The notes: generated by a model from the sequence alone, not told the origin. A DNA stretch of 64,000 nucleotides from Candidatus Defluviibacillus avedoerensis (GCA_016703665.1 JADJBS010000020.1:1306001-1370000), one strand, 5' to 3'; shown: positions 1-9,932, counted from the stretch's first letter. Program-made: numbers and translations.

Positions 1-397
1 AGCTGAGGGCAAGATCCGGATTGTGAAAGGCGGCACTCAGACGGGCGCTGTCGGCGGTCAAACCCACACGGCGGCTCCCATGGCTTACGTTGCCCAGCCG
101 GCTCCTGCAGCAGCTCCCGCACCTGTAGTTGTACCCGTCACTGAAGTCGCGGCAGCACCGTTGGGGCACACGGTCAAGTCACCCATGGTTGGAACCTTTT
201 ACCGCAGTTCAAGTCCTGGCGCAGCCGCATTTATCGAAATTGGTAGCGTCGTCAAAGAAGGGGATACCATCTGCATCATTGAGGCGATGAAGATCCTGAA
301 TGAAATCGAAGCCGATAAGGCTGGCACCATTACCCAGATTCTGGGGCAGAACGGACAAGCTGTTGAGTATGGCCAGCCCTTGTTCGTGATCGAATAA
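1..397 (+). CDS. accB: Biotin carboxyl carrier protein of acetyl-CoA carboxylase (3' part)
   Basis: Carries the biotin that shuttles carboxyl groups between biotin carboxylase and carboxyltransferase in the first step of fatty acid synthesis, in the cytoplasm. The reading frame is open from base 2, so the N-terminus lies outside the window; about 131 residues are visible. An Ala/Pro-rich linker is followed by the biotinyl domain, with the biotin-attachment Lys in the motif EAMKI (about base 285-299) and the typical VKSPMVGTFYR start of the domain. accC follows after 8 bases, the usual accBC operon. A GTG at 23 is an internal codon, not the start. Confidence 0.96.
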   Translation, partial: AEGKIRIVKGGTQTGAVGGQTHTAAPMAYVAQPAPAAAPAPVVVPVTEVAAAPLGHTVKSPMVGTFYRSSSPGAAAFIEIGSVVKEGDTICIIEAMKILNEIEADKAGTITQILGQNGQAVEYGQPLFVIE

Positions 398-405
398 ACA
401 TCACC

Positions 406-1755
406 ATGTTCAAAAAAATTCTGGTTGCAAATCGGGGCGAGATCGCCCTGCGCATTCAGCGGGCATGCCGTGAAATGGGCATCAAGGCCGTGATGGTCTA
501 CTCAGAGGCTGATCGCGAAGCCAAATATGTCAAGTTGGCGGAAGAGGCGGTTTGCATTGGCCCGGCATCTTCGGCACTGAGCTACCTGAACATGCCAGCT
601 ATCATTTCTGCCGCCGAAGTGACAGATGCTGAGGCGATTCACCCTGGGTATGGATTCTTGAGTGAAAACGCGGATTTCGCCGAACGCGTCGAGAAAAGTG
701 GCTTTCAGTTCATTGGCCCCACGGCGGAATCCATCCGGATCATGGGGGACAAGGTCGCGGCCAAGCAGGCCATGATCCGTGCGGGGGTGCCATGCGTTCC
801 GGGCTCTGATGGTGAGTTGCCCGATGACCCGGCCATGATCCGTCGCATCGCCAAGACAATTGGTTACCCGGTGATCATCAAGGCTGCGGGGGGCGGTGGT
901 GGCCGGGGTATGCGTGTCGTGCACACAGAAGCAGCCCTCGTCAATGCGGTGCAGATGACCAAGGCCGAGGCAGGTGCAGCGTTTGGGAATCCTGCGGTTT
1001 ACATGGAAAAGTTCCTTCAGAACCCACGCCATGTAGAAATTCAGATCATTGCAGACAAGCATCGCAATGCGGTGTACTTGGGTGAACGTGACTGCTCCAT
1101 GCAGCGGCGACATCAAAAAGTGATCGAGGAGGCGCCTGCGCCAGGTATTCCCCGCAAGCTGATTGAGAAGGTGGGAGAGCGTTGTGTGGCGGCCTGCAAG
1201 AAGATTGGCTACCGCGGCGCCGGAACGTTTGAGTTCCTTTACGAAAACGGCGAGTTCTATTTCATCGAAATGAACACACGGGTTCAGGTGGAGCACCCCG
1301 TCACCGAGTTCATTACGGGTGTGGACATCGTTCGCACCCAAATCATGGTGGCAGCCGGAGAGAAATTACCGTTTACCCAGCGGCAAGTTGAAATCCGTGG
1401 GCATGCCATTGAATGCCGTATCAATGCGGAAGACGCCTACAAGTTCACTCCGTCACCAGGTCGCATCACGATGTGGCACGCACCGGGAGGCCCAGGTGTG
1501 AGGGTAGACTCGCATGTTTATACCAACTATTTTGTGCCACCCAACTACGATTCCATGGTGGGCAAGATCATTGTTCATGGGGATACCCGCGAGCAAGCCA
1601 TGGCGCGGATGCGCACAGCATTGGCCGAAATGGTGGTCGAAGGCATCAGCACCAACATTCCCTTGCATCGAGAATTGATGGTCGATGCCAAGTTCATGGC
1701 AGGTGGCACAAACATCCATTACCTTGAGGAGTGGCTTGCTCAACACAAGCGGTAA
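406..1755 (+). CDS. accC: Acetyl-CoA carboxylase, biotin carboxylase subunit
   Basis: ATP-dependent carboxylation of the biotin on AccB. The product is 449 residues, normal for AccC. It starts MFKKILVANRGEIA, the standard N-terminal signature. The ATP-grasp glycine-rich loop AAGGGGGRGMR lies near residues 160-170 and the catalytic signature EMNTRVQVEHPVTE near 289-302. It sits 8 bases after accB, and its 3' end comes just before the prmA start, so it is probably cotranscribed with both. Confidence 0.98.
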   Translation: MFKKILVANRGEIALRIQRACREMGIKAVMVYSEADREAKYVKLAEEAVCIGPASSALSYLNMPAIISAAEVTDAEAIHPGYGFLSENADFAERVEKSGFQFIGPTAESIRIMGDKVAAKQAMIRAGVPCVPGSDGELPDDPAMIRRIAKTIGYPVIIKAAGGGGGRGMRVVHTEAALVNAVQMTKAEAGAAFGNPAVYMEKFLQNPRHVEIQIIADKHRNAVYLGERDCSMQRRHQKVIEEAPAPGIPRKLIEKVGERCVAACKKIGYRGAGTFEFLYENGEFYFIEMNTRVQVEHPVTEFITGVDIVRTQIMVAAGEKLPFTQRQVEIRGHAIECRINAEDAYKFTPSPGRITMWHAPGGPGVRVDSHVYTNYFVPPNYDSMVGKIIVHGDTREQAMARMRTALAEMVVEGISTNIPLHRELMVDAKFMAGGTNIHYLEEWLAQHKR

Positions 1756-1763
1756 ATCCATTC

Positions 1764-2645
1764 ATGCATGAACTACGCCTGTTGTGCCCCGAAGAAAAAA
1801 TTGAAATCTTGAGCGATGCCCTGGAAGCGTTGGACGCTTTGAGCGTCAGCGTAGAAGATGCAGACGCACAGACTGAGGCAGAGCAAGCGCTGTTTGGTGA
1901 ACCCGGCATGCCACCGCCCAAAGACGGCTGGCAACGTTCCCGCGTGACGGCACTGTTTACGACACAGGAGCTTGCCAAGCAGGCTGAGCAAACCTTGTTG
2001 TTGCAGGATTTTTTTGATCAATGCCAAATGTTGGGTTCAGCTTTGGTGCCCGAAGAAGACTGGGTCCGCCTAACTCAGTCGCAGTTTGCCCCAGTGGAAA
2101 TCACGCCCGAGTTTTGGATTGTGCCCAGCTGGCATGAGCCCCCTGCTTCGGCCAAAACAGTGATACGGTTAGACCCAGGACTGGCTTTTGGAACAGGAAC
2201 ACACCCCACTACCCGGATGTGCCTGCGCTGGATCGCTGCACAATCGCGCCTGGGCGCAGTGTTGGACTACGGCTGTGGCTCTGGCATTTTGGCCATTGGT
2301 GCTGCCAAATACGGTGCCGCCGAAGTCGATGCGGTAGACATCGACCCCGCTGCCGTCGAATCGACCCGACTCAATGCAGAGTCCAACCATACTCGGTTAC
2401 GATCCACAGGCTTGCCGGATGCTGCACATGGGCAGTATCAGACAGTTCTGGCCAATATTCTGGCGACACCACTCAAGGTGCTTGCGCCTTTGTTATGCTC
2501 CCACGTCCGTCCGGGTGGTCATTTGGTGCTTGCAGGAATACTTGCCCGGCAGACCGAGGAGTTGCGTCTGGCCTATCAGGACTTTGCAGATCTGCAAGTC
2601 AGTGATGAAGAAGACGGGTGGGTGCTGATGACGGCAAGACTTTGA
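1764..2645 (+). CDS. prmA: Ribosomal protein L11 methyltransferase
   Basis: SAM-dependent methylation of ribosomal protein L11. The ATG at 1764 gives MHELRLLCPEEKIE, matching the usual PrmA N-terminus, so an upstream in-frame start at 1731 inside accC is rejected. The product is 293 residues. The SAM-binding motif VLDYGCGSGILAIGA lies around residue 166 and the N6-methylation type motif ANILATPL is downstream. The gene follows accC by 8 bases; accBC-prmA is a conserved betaproteobacterial arrangement. Confidence 0.96.
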   Translation: MHELRLLCPEEKIEILSDALEALDALSVSVEDADAQTEAEQALFGEPGMPPPKDGWQRSRVTALFTTQELAKQAEQTLLLQDFFDQCQMLGSALVPEEDWVRLTQSQFAPVEITPEFWIVPSWHEPPASAKTVIRLDPGLAFGTGTHPTTRMCLRWIAAQSRLGAVLDYGCGSGILAIGAAKYGAAEVDAVDIDPAAVESTRLNAESNHTRLRSTGLPDAAHGQYQTVLANILATPLKVLAPLLCSHVRPGGHLVLAGILARQTEELRLAYQDFADLQVSDEEDGWVLMTARL

Positions 2646-2663
2646 CCAGGAAGTACTAACGCC

Positions 2664-3782
2664 ATGATGCTGGTGACCAAATGTCCGAACTGCCACACGG
2701 TGTTCAAGGTGGTGAGCGACCAGCTCAAGATTTCTGAGGGTTGGGTTCGCTGCGGACAATGCAATGAGATATTCGATACCACGCTGAACTTGCGTGAATG
2801 GGATCCAAAAAAACCAGAAGACAACATTCCCCCTTCTATCGTTAGTCATGAAGGCGAGCAAGCCTGGGTGCCGAGTGCAATCGAGCCTGCTGATACTTTT
2901 CAACAAGTGATAGAAGAACCGGAGTCGATAGCTGAACCAGCGGTTGGGTCAGTTGCAGCGGAACCTTCAACGGTAAAAGACTTTCGTACAGTTGCACAAA
3001 GTAAGACCGATGCTGCACTCGAGTTGCCGCCTTTCCAGACGCCGCATAGCGGAGCAGACAATGTCGAGTCCGGCGAGTTTTCTCACCCTCAGATTGACAG
3101 TTTGTCTGACGGCTTGGTTGCCGAGAAGCGTATCGATTTGGATGACGGCGAAGCAGATGTTCAAGCGGCAACGCAGTCCGAAGACTATTTGAGAGGCCAT
3201 AGCTTTACGGCAGACCTAGATCAGCGCACAAATCCGCAAGATCCGCTTAATTTTTTGAACCGTGAAAGTCCTCAGACACTTTGGGAGAGCCCTCTGGCTC
3301 GCAGATTGTTAGGCATCGCATCTGTTGTTCTGGCGTTCCTTTTGGTTGGCCAGTTCTTGATTCAGGAGCGGGACCGAATCTCTACCTACATTCCTTCATT
3401 GCGGCCTGTGCTGGACGACTTGTGTCACGGTTTGGGGTGCAGGGTCATGCCATTGCGCCAGATTGAATCCATGACAGTGGAATCATCGTCGTTCAACCGC
3501 TTTCGCGGAGAAACCTACCGGTTAAGCTTTGTCATCCGAAATTCATCTGACCTTGAACTGGCCAAACCAGCACTTGAATTGACTTTGACGGACAGTCAGG
3601 ATCAACCGGTATATCGGAGAGTGTTACTTCCTGCGGAACTGGATCCCAAAAGCTCGACCATGACTCGGGGTGAAGAATGGTCGGAGTCACTCGTAATTTC
3701 CCTTGCAGACGGCAATAACCCTGCTCAAATAGGCTCAAGCAAAAGTGTTGCAGGCTATCGTTTGCTCGCTTTTTATCCTTAG
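2664..3782 (+). CDS. Zinc-ribbon (MJ0042) and DUF3426 membrane protein
   Basis: 372 residues, function not established. The N-terminus holds an MJ0042-type zinc ribbon (CPNC near residue 8, CGQC about 20 residues later). A long acidic, poorly conserved linker follows, then one predicted membrane helix at about 212-231 (IASVVLAFLLVGQFLI) and a C-terminal DUF3426 region that would be periplasmic. The domain order matches proteins regularly found after prmA in Burkholderiales. The first two codons are both ATG, so the start is 2664 or 2667. Confidence 0.85.
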   Translation: MMLVTKCPNCHTVFKVVSDQLKISEGWVRCGQCNEIFDTTLNLREWDPKKPEDNIPPSIVSHEGEQAWVPSAIEPADTFQQVIEEPESIAEPAVGSVAAEPSTVKDFRTVAQSKTDAALELPPFQTPHSGADNVESGEFSHPQIDSLSDGLVAEKRIDLDDGEADVQAATQSEDYLRGHSFTADLDQRTNPQDPLNFLNRESPQTLWESPLARRLLGIASVVLAFLLVGQFLIQERDRISTYIPSLRPVLDDLCHGLGCRVMPLRQIESMTVESSSFNRFRGETYRLSFVIRNSSDLELAKPALELTLTDSQDQPVYRRVLLPAELDPKSSTMTRGEEWSESLVISLADGNNPAQIGSSKSVAGYRLLAFYP

Positions 3783-3789
3783 GATTTTT

Positions 3790-4707
3790 ATGGCATCCGT
3801 GATTTGCGGCTCTCTTGCATTCGACACAATTATGACCTTTGAAGGTCGATTTGCACAGCAAATTCTGCCTGAGCAGTTGCATATATTGAACGTCAGTTTC
3901 TTTGTGCCTGCTTTGCGGCGTGATTTCGGCGGATGTGCGGGCAATATTGCTTACAGCCTCAAGGCATTAGGGGGAAATCCATTGCCCATGGCGACTGTCG
4001 GGCAAGACGGCGCCGATTACGTGGCCCAGCTGACCAAATTAGGCATCGACACCCGATTTGTTTCATCTGTTGCCGACATGTTTACCGCGCAGGCAATGAT
4101 CATGACCGACATGGACAATAACCAGATCACTGCCTTTCATCCTGGGGCCATGGCAATGGCGCACCAAACTTCGGTAGTCGCTAGCCCCGACATCAAACTT
4201 GGCATCATCTCCCCGGACGGACGCGACGCGATGTTGGCGCACGCCAGCCAATTCAAAGCAGCGGACATTCCATTCGTATTTGACCCTGGTCAGCAGCTTC
4301 CCATGTTTGACGGTCCAGAGCTTGCTAGGTTTATAGGACAAGCGACCTGGGTTACGGTCAACGACTATGAAGGAAAAATGCTGTCAGAACGGACGGGGTG
4401 GAGCAGTGCTCAAATATCAAAGCAAGTCAGAGGTGGGCTGATTGTTACTTTGGGCGAACAAGGCAGTGAGGTCTGGATTGACGGTAAGATGACACTCGTA
4501 CCACCAGTTAGAGCAGCAGCTGTGGTCGATCCAACTGGGTGTGGAGATGCCTACCGTGGTGCACTCTTATTTGGTTTGGAAAAAGGCTGGTCGCTGGCTC
4601 GCTGTGCGGAGTTGGGTAATAAACTTGGCTCCATCAAGATTGCCCACAAGGGCCCACAAAACTACACGCTCGACCCTCAAAATTTGCAGGGATACGACTT
4701 GTCTTGA
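3790..4707 (+). CDS. PfkB-family carbohydrate/adenosine kinase
   Basis: ATP-dependent sugar or nucleoside kinase, 305 residues. The start ATG at 3790 gives MASVICGSLAFDT; the longer in-frame extension overlaps the preceding gene and is unlikely. PfkB signature 1 is seen as GGCAGNIAYSLKALGG near residue 40, and signature 2 with the catalytic Asp as DPTGCGDAYRGALLFG near residues 246-261. It lies 7 bases after the DUF3426 gene, so probably the same operon. Similar proteins are annotated as adenosine kinase-like; the substrate cannot be read from sequence. Confidence 0.88.
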   Translation: MASVICGSLAFDTIMTFEGRFAQQILPEQLHILNVSFFVPALRRDFGGCAGNIAYSLKALGGNPLPMATVGQDGADYVAQLTKLGIDTRFVSSVADMFTAQAMIMTDMDNNQITAFHPGAMAMAHQTSVVASPDIKLGIISPDGRDAMLAHASQFKAADIPFVFDPGQQLPMFDGPELARFIGQATWVTVNDYEGKMLSERTGWSSAQISKQVRGGLIVTLGEQGSEVWIDGKMTLVPPVRAAAVVDPTGCGDAYRGALLFGLEKGWSLARCAELGNKLGSIKIAHKGPQNYTLDPQNLQGYDLS

Positions 4708-4825
4708 ATACGTCGATATACAGAACGGTTTCACCTACACATTACTGCTTACCCGCTGCGATAGCTCGTAACACGTGCACTGGTGGAGGGATCACCTGCC
4801 CAATCTGTGAACACTAACCAATGCC

Positions 4826-4842
4826 AAAGGGACTCTATGTCC
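4826..4842 (-). terminator. Possible weak terminator of the SNF2 gene
   Basis: On the minus strand the end of the SNF2 gene runs through GGGAC-ATAGA-GTCCC, followed by a short TTTGG rather than a real U tract. The stem is only 5 bp and overlaps the stop codon, so this is weak support for termination between the convergent kinase and helicase genes. Confidence 0.3.
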
Positions 4843-7800
4843 CCAGCGGCTTCAGCAACTCGGCCACATCGGTCTCGGTGAACAATGCTTCCTTGCGCGA
4901 CGCGCTGCCACTGTACATGCTGTTCGCCAGCCCCGACTTACGCTCCTGCAGTGCGAGAATACGTTCTTCAATCGTGCCCTGCACAACCAGCTTGTAAACC
5001 ATCACTTGTTGGGTTTGCCCAATTCGGTGCGCGCGGTCGGTGGCCTGATTTTCGACGGCGGGGTTCCACCACGGGTCGTAATGGATCACGGTGTCGGCTT
5101 GTGGCAGATTCAAGCCCACACCTCCAGCTTTCAGGCTGATCAGAAACAAGGGTACCTGGCCGCTCGTGAACTTGTCCACCAACGCATCTCTGTTTTGAGA
5201 TTGCCCGGTAAGTTTCACCCAGGGGATGTCTCGCGCACGCAACTCATCTTCGATCAATGTCAGCATGCTGGTGAACTGCGAGAACAACAACACCTTGCGG
5301 CCTTCGCTCAGCATCTCGGGTAGCAGGTCCATCAGCAGTTCCAGTTTGGCTGACTGTTTGACGTTTCTGGCGGCATCCAAGGACACTAATCGGGGGTCGC
5401 AGCAGACTTGGCGCAGCTTGAGCAAAGCGTCCAAAATCTGGATTTGCGACTTGGCCAGGCCTTTGCTACTGAGCGCTTCACGTACCGAAATCTCGGTACT
5501 CAGCCGAATGGTCTCGTACAGATCAGCCTGCTCGTCTTGCAATTCCACGCTGCTGATCGACTCGACCTTGGGTGGCAGATCTTTTGCCACGTCACTCTTG
5601 TGCCGACGCAGCATGAAAGGCATGACACGATGACGCAACTGATCCAATCGCTCGTTGTCACCGGTCTTTTCAATGTGGGTGCGAAACACCTCCTTGAAGC
5701 GCGCCTGGCTGCCCAGAAACCCTGGCATCAAGAAGTGGAACAAGCTCCACAACTCGCCAAGGTGGTTTTCCATGGGTGTGCCAGACAGGCACAGGCGGTG
5801 GCGCGTATCAAGCTCGGCCACCACCTGTGCGGCATGGGTCGATGCATTCTTGATGTTCTGTGCTTCGTCCAGCACCACAATGTGCCAGGACTGGTTCACC
5901 CAACGGTCCCGATCGCGGTGTAGCAGCGAATACGGCGCAATCACCACATCGTGCTGGCTGAGCGTATCGGCTGCTTCATGCCGGTCGGCGCCGTGCAACA
6001 CCACTACGCTGAGGCCAGGTGTGAAGCGTTGGGCCTCGCGCCGCCAATTTCCCATCAAACTGACCGGTGCAATGATGAGTGCGGGGTGGTTCAGGCGACC
6101 CTGCTCCTTTTCAATCAACAAATGGGTCAACGTTTGCAATGTCTTACCCAAGCCCATGTCATCTGCCAGGATGCCACCCAGTTGATGTTTCAGCAGGAAC
6201 TGCAGCCAATTCACGCCCTCATGTTGATATGGCCTTAAGGTGGCTTGCAGGCCAGCGGGCATGGGCACTTCGGGCAAGGCCTGAAGGCCTTGCAATTGCT
6301 CGACCAGCTGTTGAAGGTTTTCCGCACCCGACCAGCGTGCCCCTTCTCCCAGGGCCGCACCAAAGCGTATGGCGTCCAGGCGAGACAGCCGCAACTCCGC
6401 TGTGTCCCGCTTGGCGATCAGCTCCTGTGGCCGCTCACGCGCCAGGTCAAGCAAAGCCTGAATCCAAGGTTTGAGCGAGGCGGTCGGTAACCGTATAAAC
6501 CCATCTTCACCGGGTTTGGGCAGATACACAAAGCGTGGCAATGCAGCATAGGCTTCGTCACCCACGCTGTAGCTGCTGATACGCGTCAGCAAACTGCTTA
6601 AGCTGGGCAGGATGTTGAGTCTTTGCCCTTGAATCTCAATGCCGAGGGACAGCGAAAACCACGCGTTCTGATGCCCATCCCGGTCTTGTGAAGCTTGCAC
6701 AGACTCGGGCTCCAGGTTCACATCCAAGCCATCTGCGTGGGCAATCCAGTTCTCTAGCCCATCGGCCAAGGTCAGTTCAAAGCCTGCTTTGCGCAAAACG
6801 GCAAAATTTTCATCGGCCCACTGCATCCACTGGTGCTGGTCGCAATGGAGCGGCAGGCCAAAATTGCCGCAGGCATCGCATACCAGGCCAAGTGCCTGCA
6901 AATGGGCCATTGCACGTTGCTCGCTGTCCAGATCGCGATACAGGTTGATGTGCTGGGCCGACTTGCCTTTCTTGGCGGGGGACTCCACAAGGCAGGGGTT
7001 TTGTGTCCCGAGCGCGAAGAAGTCCAAGCCGGTGTCGTCGAATCGATAACAAAACCGAAGTCGAGCGTTGACCAGCCCCAGCTCGTGCCGAGCACTGCTG
7101 GCGATGGGGTCCAGCTGCAATTGCCACTTGGGTGATTCGCCGTGCACAGCTTGCGGCGCGCGAATGCTCGGCGGCAGAGGCAAGCCTGTCATGTGACTCA
7201 GCAGCAGCGTCTCGTGCTGCGGCAGCAGGGACAGGGGAATTGGCGGCGCCTTCAGCAGCATGCCAATGTGTGTGGCCGACATGCCCGCGACTTCCAGCAA
7301 ACCCACGTGGCCCAGAGATTTGTCCAGATACAGGGGTGGCGTGTTGGCAAAGCAGCTGGGTTCCTCAGTTGCGGTGCCGTCCATGTAGGCCTGCAGCTGC
7401 CAGGCGGTTTCACCGAGTTTCTTCAGCCGTACTTCGCGCCAGGTCCAGTGCGGTGCGCGTGGTGGGCCGATGCGCAGCGGCATACCGACGTTGCGCTCAG
7501 TGGCTTGTGTGAACAGGCGGCCTGCCTTGGCGCTCAAGTGCAAGGCCAATTGACCCGTCTCACCCGAGAGGACACTTGGTTCGGTGCTGTAAATCTGGTC
7601 CGCACCGTTCAAGCCGCGCACCAGTTGCACGATCTCCAGATCGGTCGCAGAGGTGTTGAAGCTGTCCAGGTGCCGGTCGGTATTGACCTTGCCCCATCCG
7701 CCCCGGCGTAGTGGAGTGGCTTGGCCAAAGTGCATCTGCAAATAGGGGGTGTCGGCTTTGCTGACGGGTGACAGCATGAACACGACCTGTTTGTCCGGCT

Positions 7801-8356
7801 CGGATATGTCCGCATCCTGTGCCGACTTGGTGCCCTGGCGCACTTGCGCCAGTTCGCCCATCCACTGGCTGACCCGGTCGGCGGCTTTTGCTTGTTCCAA
7901 TGCCAAGCGGGCTTGCGGGTCTTCAGCCGGCGCTGGTGTGATGGCTTTGCTGGCCGTAACAAAGGGAGATGCGGGTGAAGGCTCCATCGCTTTCAAGGGC
8001 GCGCTGGGCTGCAGCAAATCGCCAGAACGCTGAGTGATTGGCGTTGCCTTGGCCGGCGCACTTGCCGAGACTGCCGCCGGTTTGGCCGATTGGTAGGCGG
8101 CCTTCAACATCAGTGCCACACCATGCTGGCAGTTCCGTCCTGCAGGGCAGGTGCATTCCGAGCCAAAGCTGCTCAACGCGCCCACAGGGTTGAGCTCAAC
8201 CGTGACCGTGACCCAATACGGGTTGCGTGCCGTGCCCTGCACTAGCCCCGCAATATCCCAGGTTCGGCTGCCGCTGCTGGTCAAGTCATAGTCATCCAAT
8301 ACCTGTTGCAGCAAATAGCTTTGCTTTGCCCGCTCAAAAGTGGCTGCGGGAATCAT
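4835..8356 (-). CDS. SNF2-family DEAD/DEAH helicase with N-terminal SWIM zinc finger
   Basis: Predicted DNA-dependent ATPase/translocase of the RapA/SNF2 group. From the ATG at 8356 the product is 1,173 residues; the frame is open to 8482, but the extension looks non-conserved. A SWIM finger (CTCPAGRNCQH) lies near residues 65-78. A long middle region leads to the SNF2 core: Walker A DDMGLGKT near 730, DEAQ box VLDEAQNIKN near 827, then a helicase C-terminal lobe with motif VI DRAHRIGQTQQV close to the end. It transcribes towards the kinase gene. Role is probably in DNA repair or transcription, but this is inferred from family only. Confidence 0.93.
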   Translation of the reverse strand: MIPAATFERAKQSYLLQQVLDDYDLTSSGSRTWDIAGLVQGTARNPYWVTVTVELNPVGALSSFGSECTCPAGRNCQHGVALMLKAAYQSAKPAAVSASAPAKATPITQRSGDLLQPSAPLKAMEPSPASPFVTASKAITPAPAEDPQARLALEQAKAADRVSQWMGELAQVRQGTKSAQDADISEPDKQVVFMLSPVSKADTPYLQMHFGQATPLRRGGWGKVNTDRHLDSFNTSATDLEIVQLVRGLNGADQIYSTEPSVLSGETGQLALHLSAKAGRLFTQATERNVGMPLRIGPPRAPHWTWREVRLKKLGETAWQLQAYMDGTATEEPSCFANTPPLYLDKSLGHVGLLEVAGMSATHIGMLLKAPPIPLSLLPQHETLLLSHMTGLPLPPSIRAPQAVHGESPKWQLQLDPIASSARHELGLVNARLRFCYRFDDTGLDFFALGTQNPCLVESPAKKGKSAQHINLYRDLDSEQRAMAHLQALGLVCDACGNFGLPLHCDQHQWMQWADENFAVLRKAGFELTLADGLENWIAHADGLDVNLEPESVQASQDRDGHQNAWFSLSLGIEIQGQRLNILPSLSSLLTRISSYSVGDEAYAALPRFVYLPKPGEDGFIRLPTASLKPWIQALLDLARERPQELIAKRDTAELRLSRLDAIRFGAALGEGARWSGAENLQQLVEQLQGLQALPEVPMPAGLQATLRPYQHEGVNWLQFLLKHQLGGILADDMGLGKTLQTLTHLLIEKEQGRLNHPALIIAPVSLMGNWRREAQRFTPGLSVVVLHGADRHEAADTLSQHDVVIAPYSLLHRDRDRWVNQSWHIVVLDEAQNIKNASTHAAQVVAELDTRHRLCLSGTPMENHLGELWSLFHFLMPGFLGSQARFKEVFRTHIEKTGDNERLDQLRHRVMPFMLRRHKSDVAKDLPPKVESISSVELQDEQADLYETIRLSTEISVREALSSKGLAKSQIQILDALLKLRQVCCDPRLVSLDAARNVKQSAKLELLMDLLPEMLSEGRKVLLFSQFTSMLTLIEDELRARDIPWVKLTGQSQNRDALVDKFTSGQVPLFLISLKAGGVGLNLPQADTVIHYDPWWNPAVENQATDRAHRIGQTQQVMVYKLVVQGTIEERILALQERKSGLANSMYSGSASRKEALFTETDVAELLKPLGT

Positions 8357-8447
8357 GGATTGAACCGATTGGGGGTTCAGGAAAAACGCAGCTATAGCCA
8401 ATGAAAACCTTGTAAAACCGGGTGACAGTGAATCAGAAAAATACGAA

Positions 8448-9269
8448 TCAGCGTGCCCGAGTGCCGAGGACGGCAGCGGCAATGATCAGTGCAGCCGCAG
8501 CTGCAATGTTCCAGTTCAAGGGCCGGTGGCTGACCTGCATCAGCAACACCGTCGAACACAGTGGAGTCAGGTAGCTCAAAATGCCAATGTGCTGCGCATT
8601 GCCGCCCTTGAGCGCCTTGTCCCACAAAAAGAAGGCGGCTCCCAGCGGCCCCAGGCCCATCACTGCGAGCAGCAGCCAGTCTTGAGTGCTCAAGTCAACG
8701 CGAGGCTCTATCAGGCCATGGCACAACAAAGACAACACGCCCGACACCAAGCCAAACAAGCCAATCGCCGCTGTCGGAAAATGCGCAACCCGCTGCGTCA
8801 GCAGCGAATAGCAGGCCCATGTCACAGCAGCACCCAGTGCCGGCAAATAGCCCCAGGCAAATTGTGCGGACACCTCACGCCCACCTGCGATGGCAATGGT
8901 CGCCCCGGCAAATCCCATGGCAGCTGCCAACAGATGCACAGCAGTCAGCCGTTTGCCCGGTAGAAACACGGGCGCCAGCACCACAATGAGTAGCGGCCAC
9001 AAGTAGTTGACCAAGTTGGCCTCCACGGCGGGCGCGTAGCGCAGTGCGATGAACAGTAAAAAGTGGTAACCAAACAACCCACACACGCCCAAGCACAACG
9101 TGCTGAAAGGAACGCGCCACTGCCGGTACAGCGGCCAAGCAGGCGAACTGCCCAGCAGCAGCGCAATACCGGTCAGCAAGAACGGGGGAATGTGTTGCAA
9201 GGTCAGCCCCAGAGAAGCCAGCGTGCCCCAGAGCGCAATCGCGCCCAGAGCATAAAAAGAAGAAACCAT
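8448..9269 (-). CDS. EamA/DMT-family transporter
   Basis: Inner-membrane drug/metabolite transporter, 273 residues, with about ten hydrophobic helices and the two-EamA-repeat layout. The first helix is ALGAIALWGTLASLG; a second repeat starts at about residue 140 (YLPALGAAVTWACYSLL), as in amino-acid or metabolite exporters of this superfamily (e.g. YddG-like). It ends 91 bases before the SNF2 start. No regulator is directly attached. The substrate cannot be assigned. Confidence 0.88.
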   Translation of the reverse strand: MVSSFYALGAIALWGTLASLGLTLQHIPPFLLTGIALLLGSSPAWPLYRQWRVPFSTLCLGVCGLFGYHFLLFIALRYAPAVEANLVNYLWPLLIVVLAPVFLPGKRLTAVHLLAAAMGFAGATIAIAGGREVSAQFAWGYLPALGAAVTWACYSLLTQRVAHFPTAAIGLFGLVSGVLSLLCHGLIEPRVDLSTQDWLLLAVMGLGPLGAAFFLWDKALKGGNAQHIGILSYLTPLCSTVLLMQVSHRPLNWNIAAAAALIIAAAVLGTRAR

Positions 9270-9314
9270 GACAGAGCGTGTTCAGCTAACGATCAGAACG
9301 TGACTGCGCCTAAA

Positions 9315-9824
9315 CTATGGTTGATAGGTGCCAGTACTCAAATCGCTGTCAATTGCAATTTGAGTGCAAACGGCTCTGCACAAAGTAACTACACGTTCGT
9401 TGATGATTCGGTAATAGATCTGAACACCTTCACGCCGCCTCCCCAAAATCTTAGCATTAAACAAAGTATTCAAATGCTGCGACATATTTGGCTGCGTGGC
9501 ATTGATCTCTTCCAGAAGCTGGCCCACATTTTTTTCTTCAGAACACAAACTATTGATGATTTTCAATCGCATCGGCGCAGACATCACACGGAAAGTTTCT
9601 GCTGCCAAGTCGAACATCAAATCAAGGTCGTCAATATTGGGGGTTAAGCTGCTTGCAGCTTTCACAGAAACCTTGCCTGACTTTGCGGCAGGAGCAGATG
9701 GCTTGTTCGAGGATTTCGCAGATACACTCCGCCGGACAACCAAAGATTTGGTTGTTAGTTTCAGCTGCTCGGATGATGATTTTGATTTTTGAGTCGCCAT
9801 AGCAGTAGAAGGATACCATTCCAA
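9315..9824 (-). CDS. ArsR/SmtB-family repressor, probable sulfur-responsive (SoxR/BigR/SqrR type)
   Basis: Winged-helix regulator, 169 residues from a TTG at 9824 that has an AAGGA site about 7 bases upstream; an ATG at 9800 is the alternative. A Ser/Lys-rich, probably disordered N-terminal 60 residues precedes the HTH (VGQLLEEINATQPNMSQHL). Cys residues occur in NSLCSEE, before the HTH, and in VVTLCRAVC, in the last helix, the two places where the persulfide-sensing Cys pair lies in SqrR/BigR/SoxR relatives. Its place at the edge of the sox cluster supports a role as thiosulfate/sulfide-responsive repressor; this role is inferred. Confidence 0.82.
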   Translation of the reverse strand: MEWYPSTAMATQKSKSSSEQLKLTTKSLVVRRSVSAKSSNKPSAPAAKSGKVSVKAASSLTPNIDDLDLMFDLAAETFRVMSAPMRLKIINSLCSEEKNVGQLLEEINATQPNMSQHLNTLFNAKILGRRREGVQIYYRIINERVVTLCRAVCTQIAIDSDLSTGTYQP

Positions 9825-9883
9825 AAGTTTCCTTTATTGCCGTGTGATAGTAGTGCCCTTTTTCAGATCGGCCACTGGCGGAC

Positions 9884-9898
9884 TTCACGCTTCGTGAA
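9884..9898. promoter_or_regulatory. Inverted repeat between the arsR-type gene and soxH
   Basis: A perfect 6-bp inverted repeat TTCACG-CTT-CGTGAA lies in the 108-base gap upstream of the ArsR-family gene and just downstream of the soxH stop codon. It could be an autoregulatory operator or a small RNA hairpin. There is no further evidence. Confidence 0.35.
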
Positions 9899-9932
9899 AT
9901 CGTGTTGCATCTCTTACCTGAATCCGCGTAAT

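Noticed and set aside
502..1341. 279-codon minus-strand frame in accC
   Set aside because: Fully antisense to a complete, conserved gene; His/Arg-rich shadow composition.
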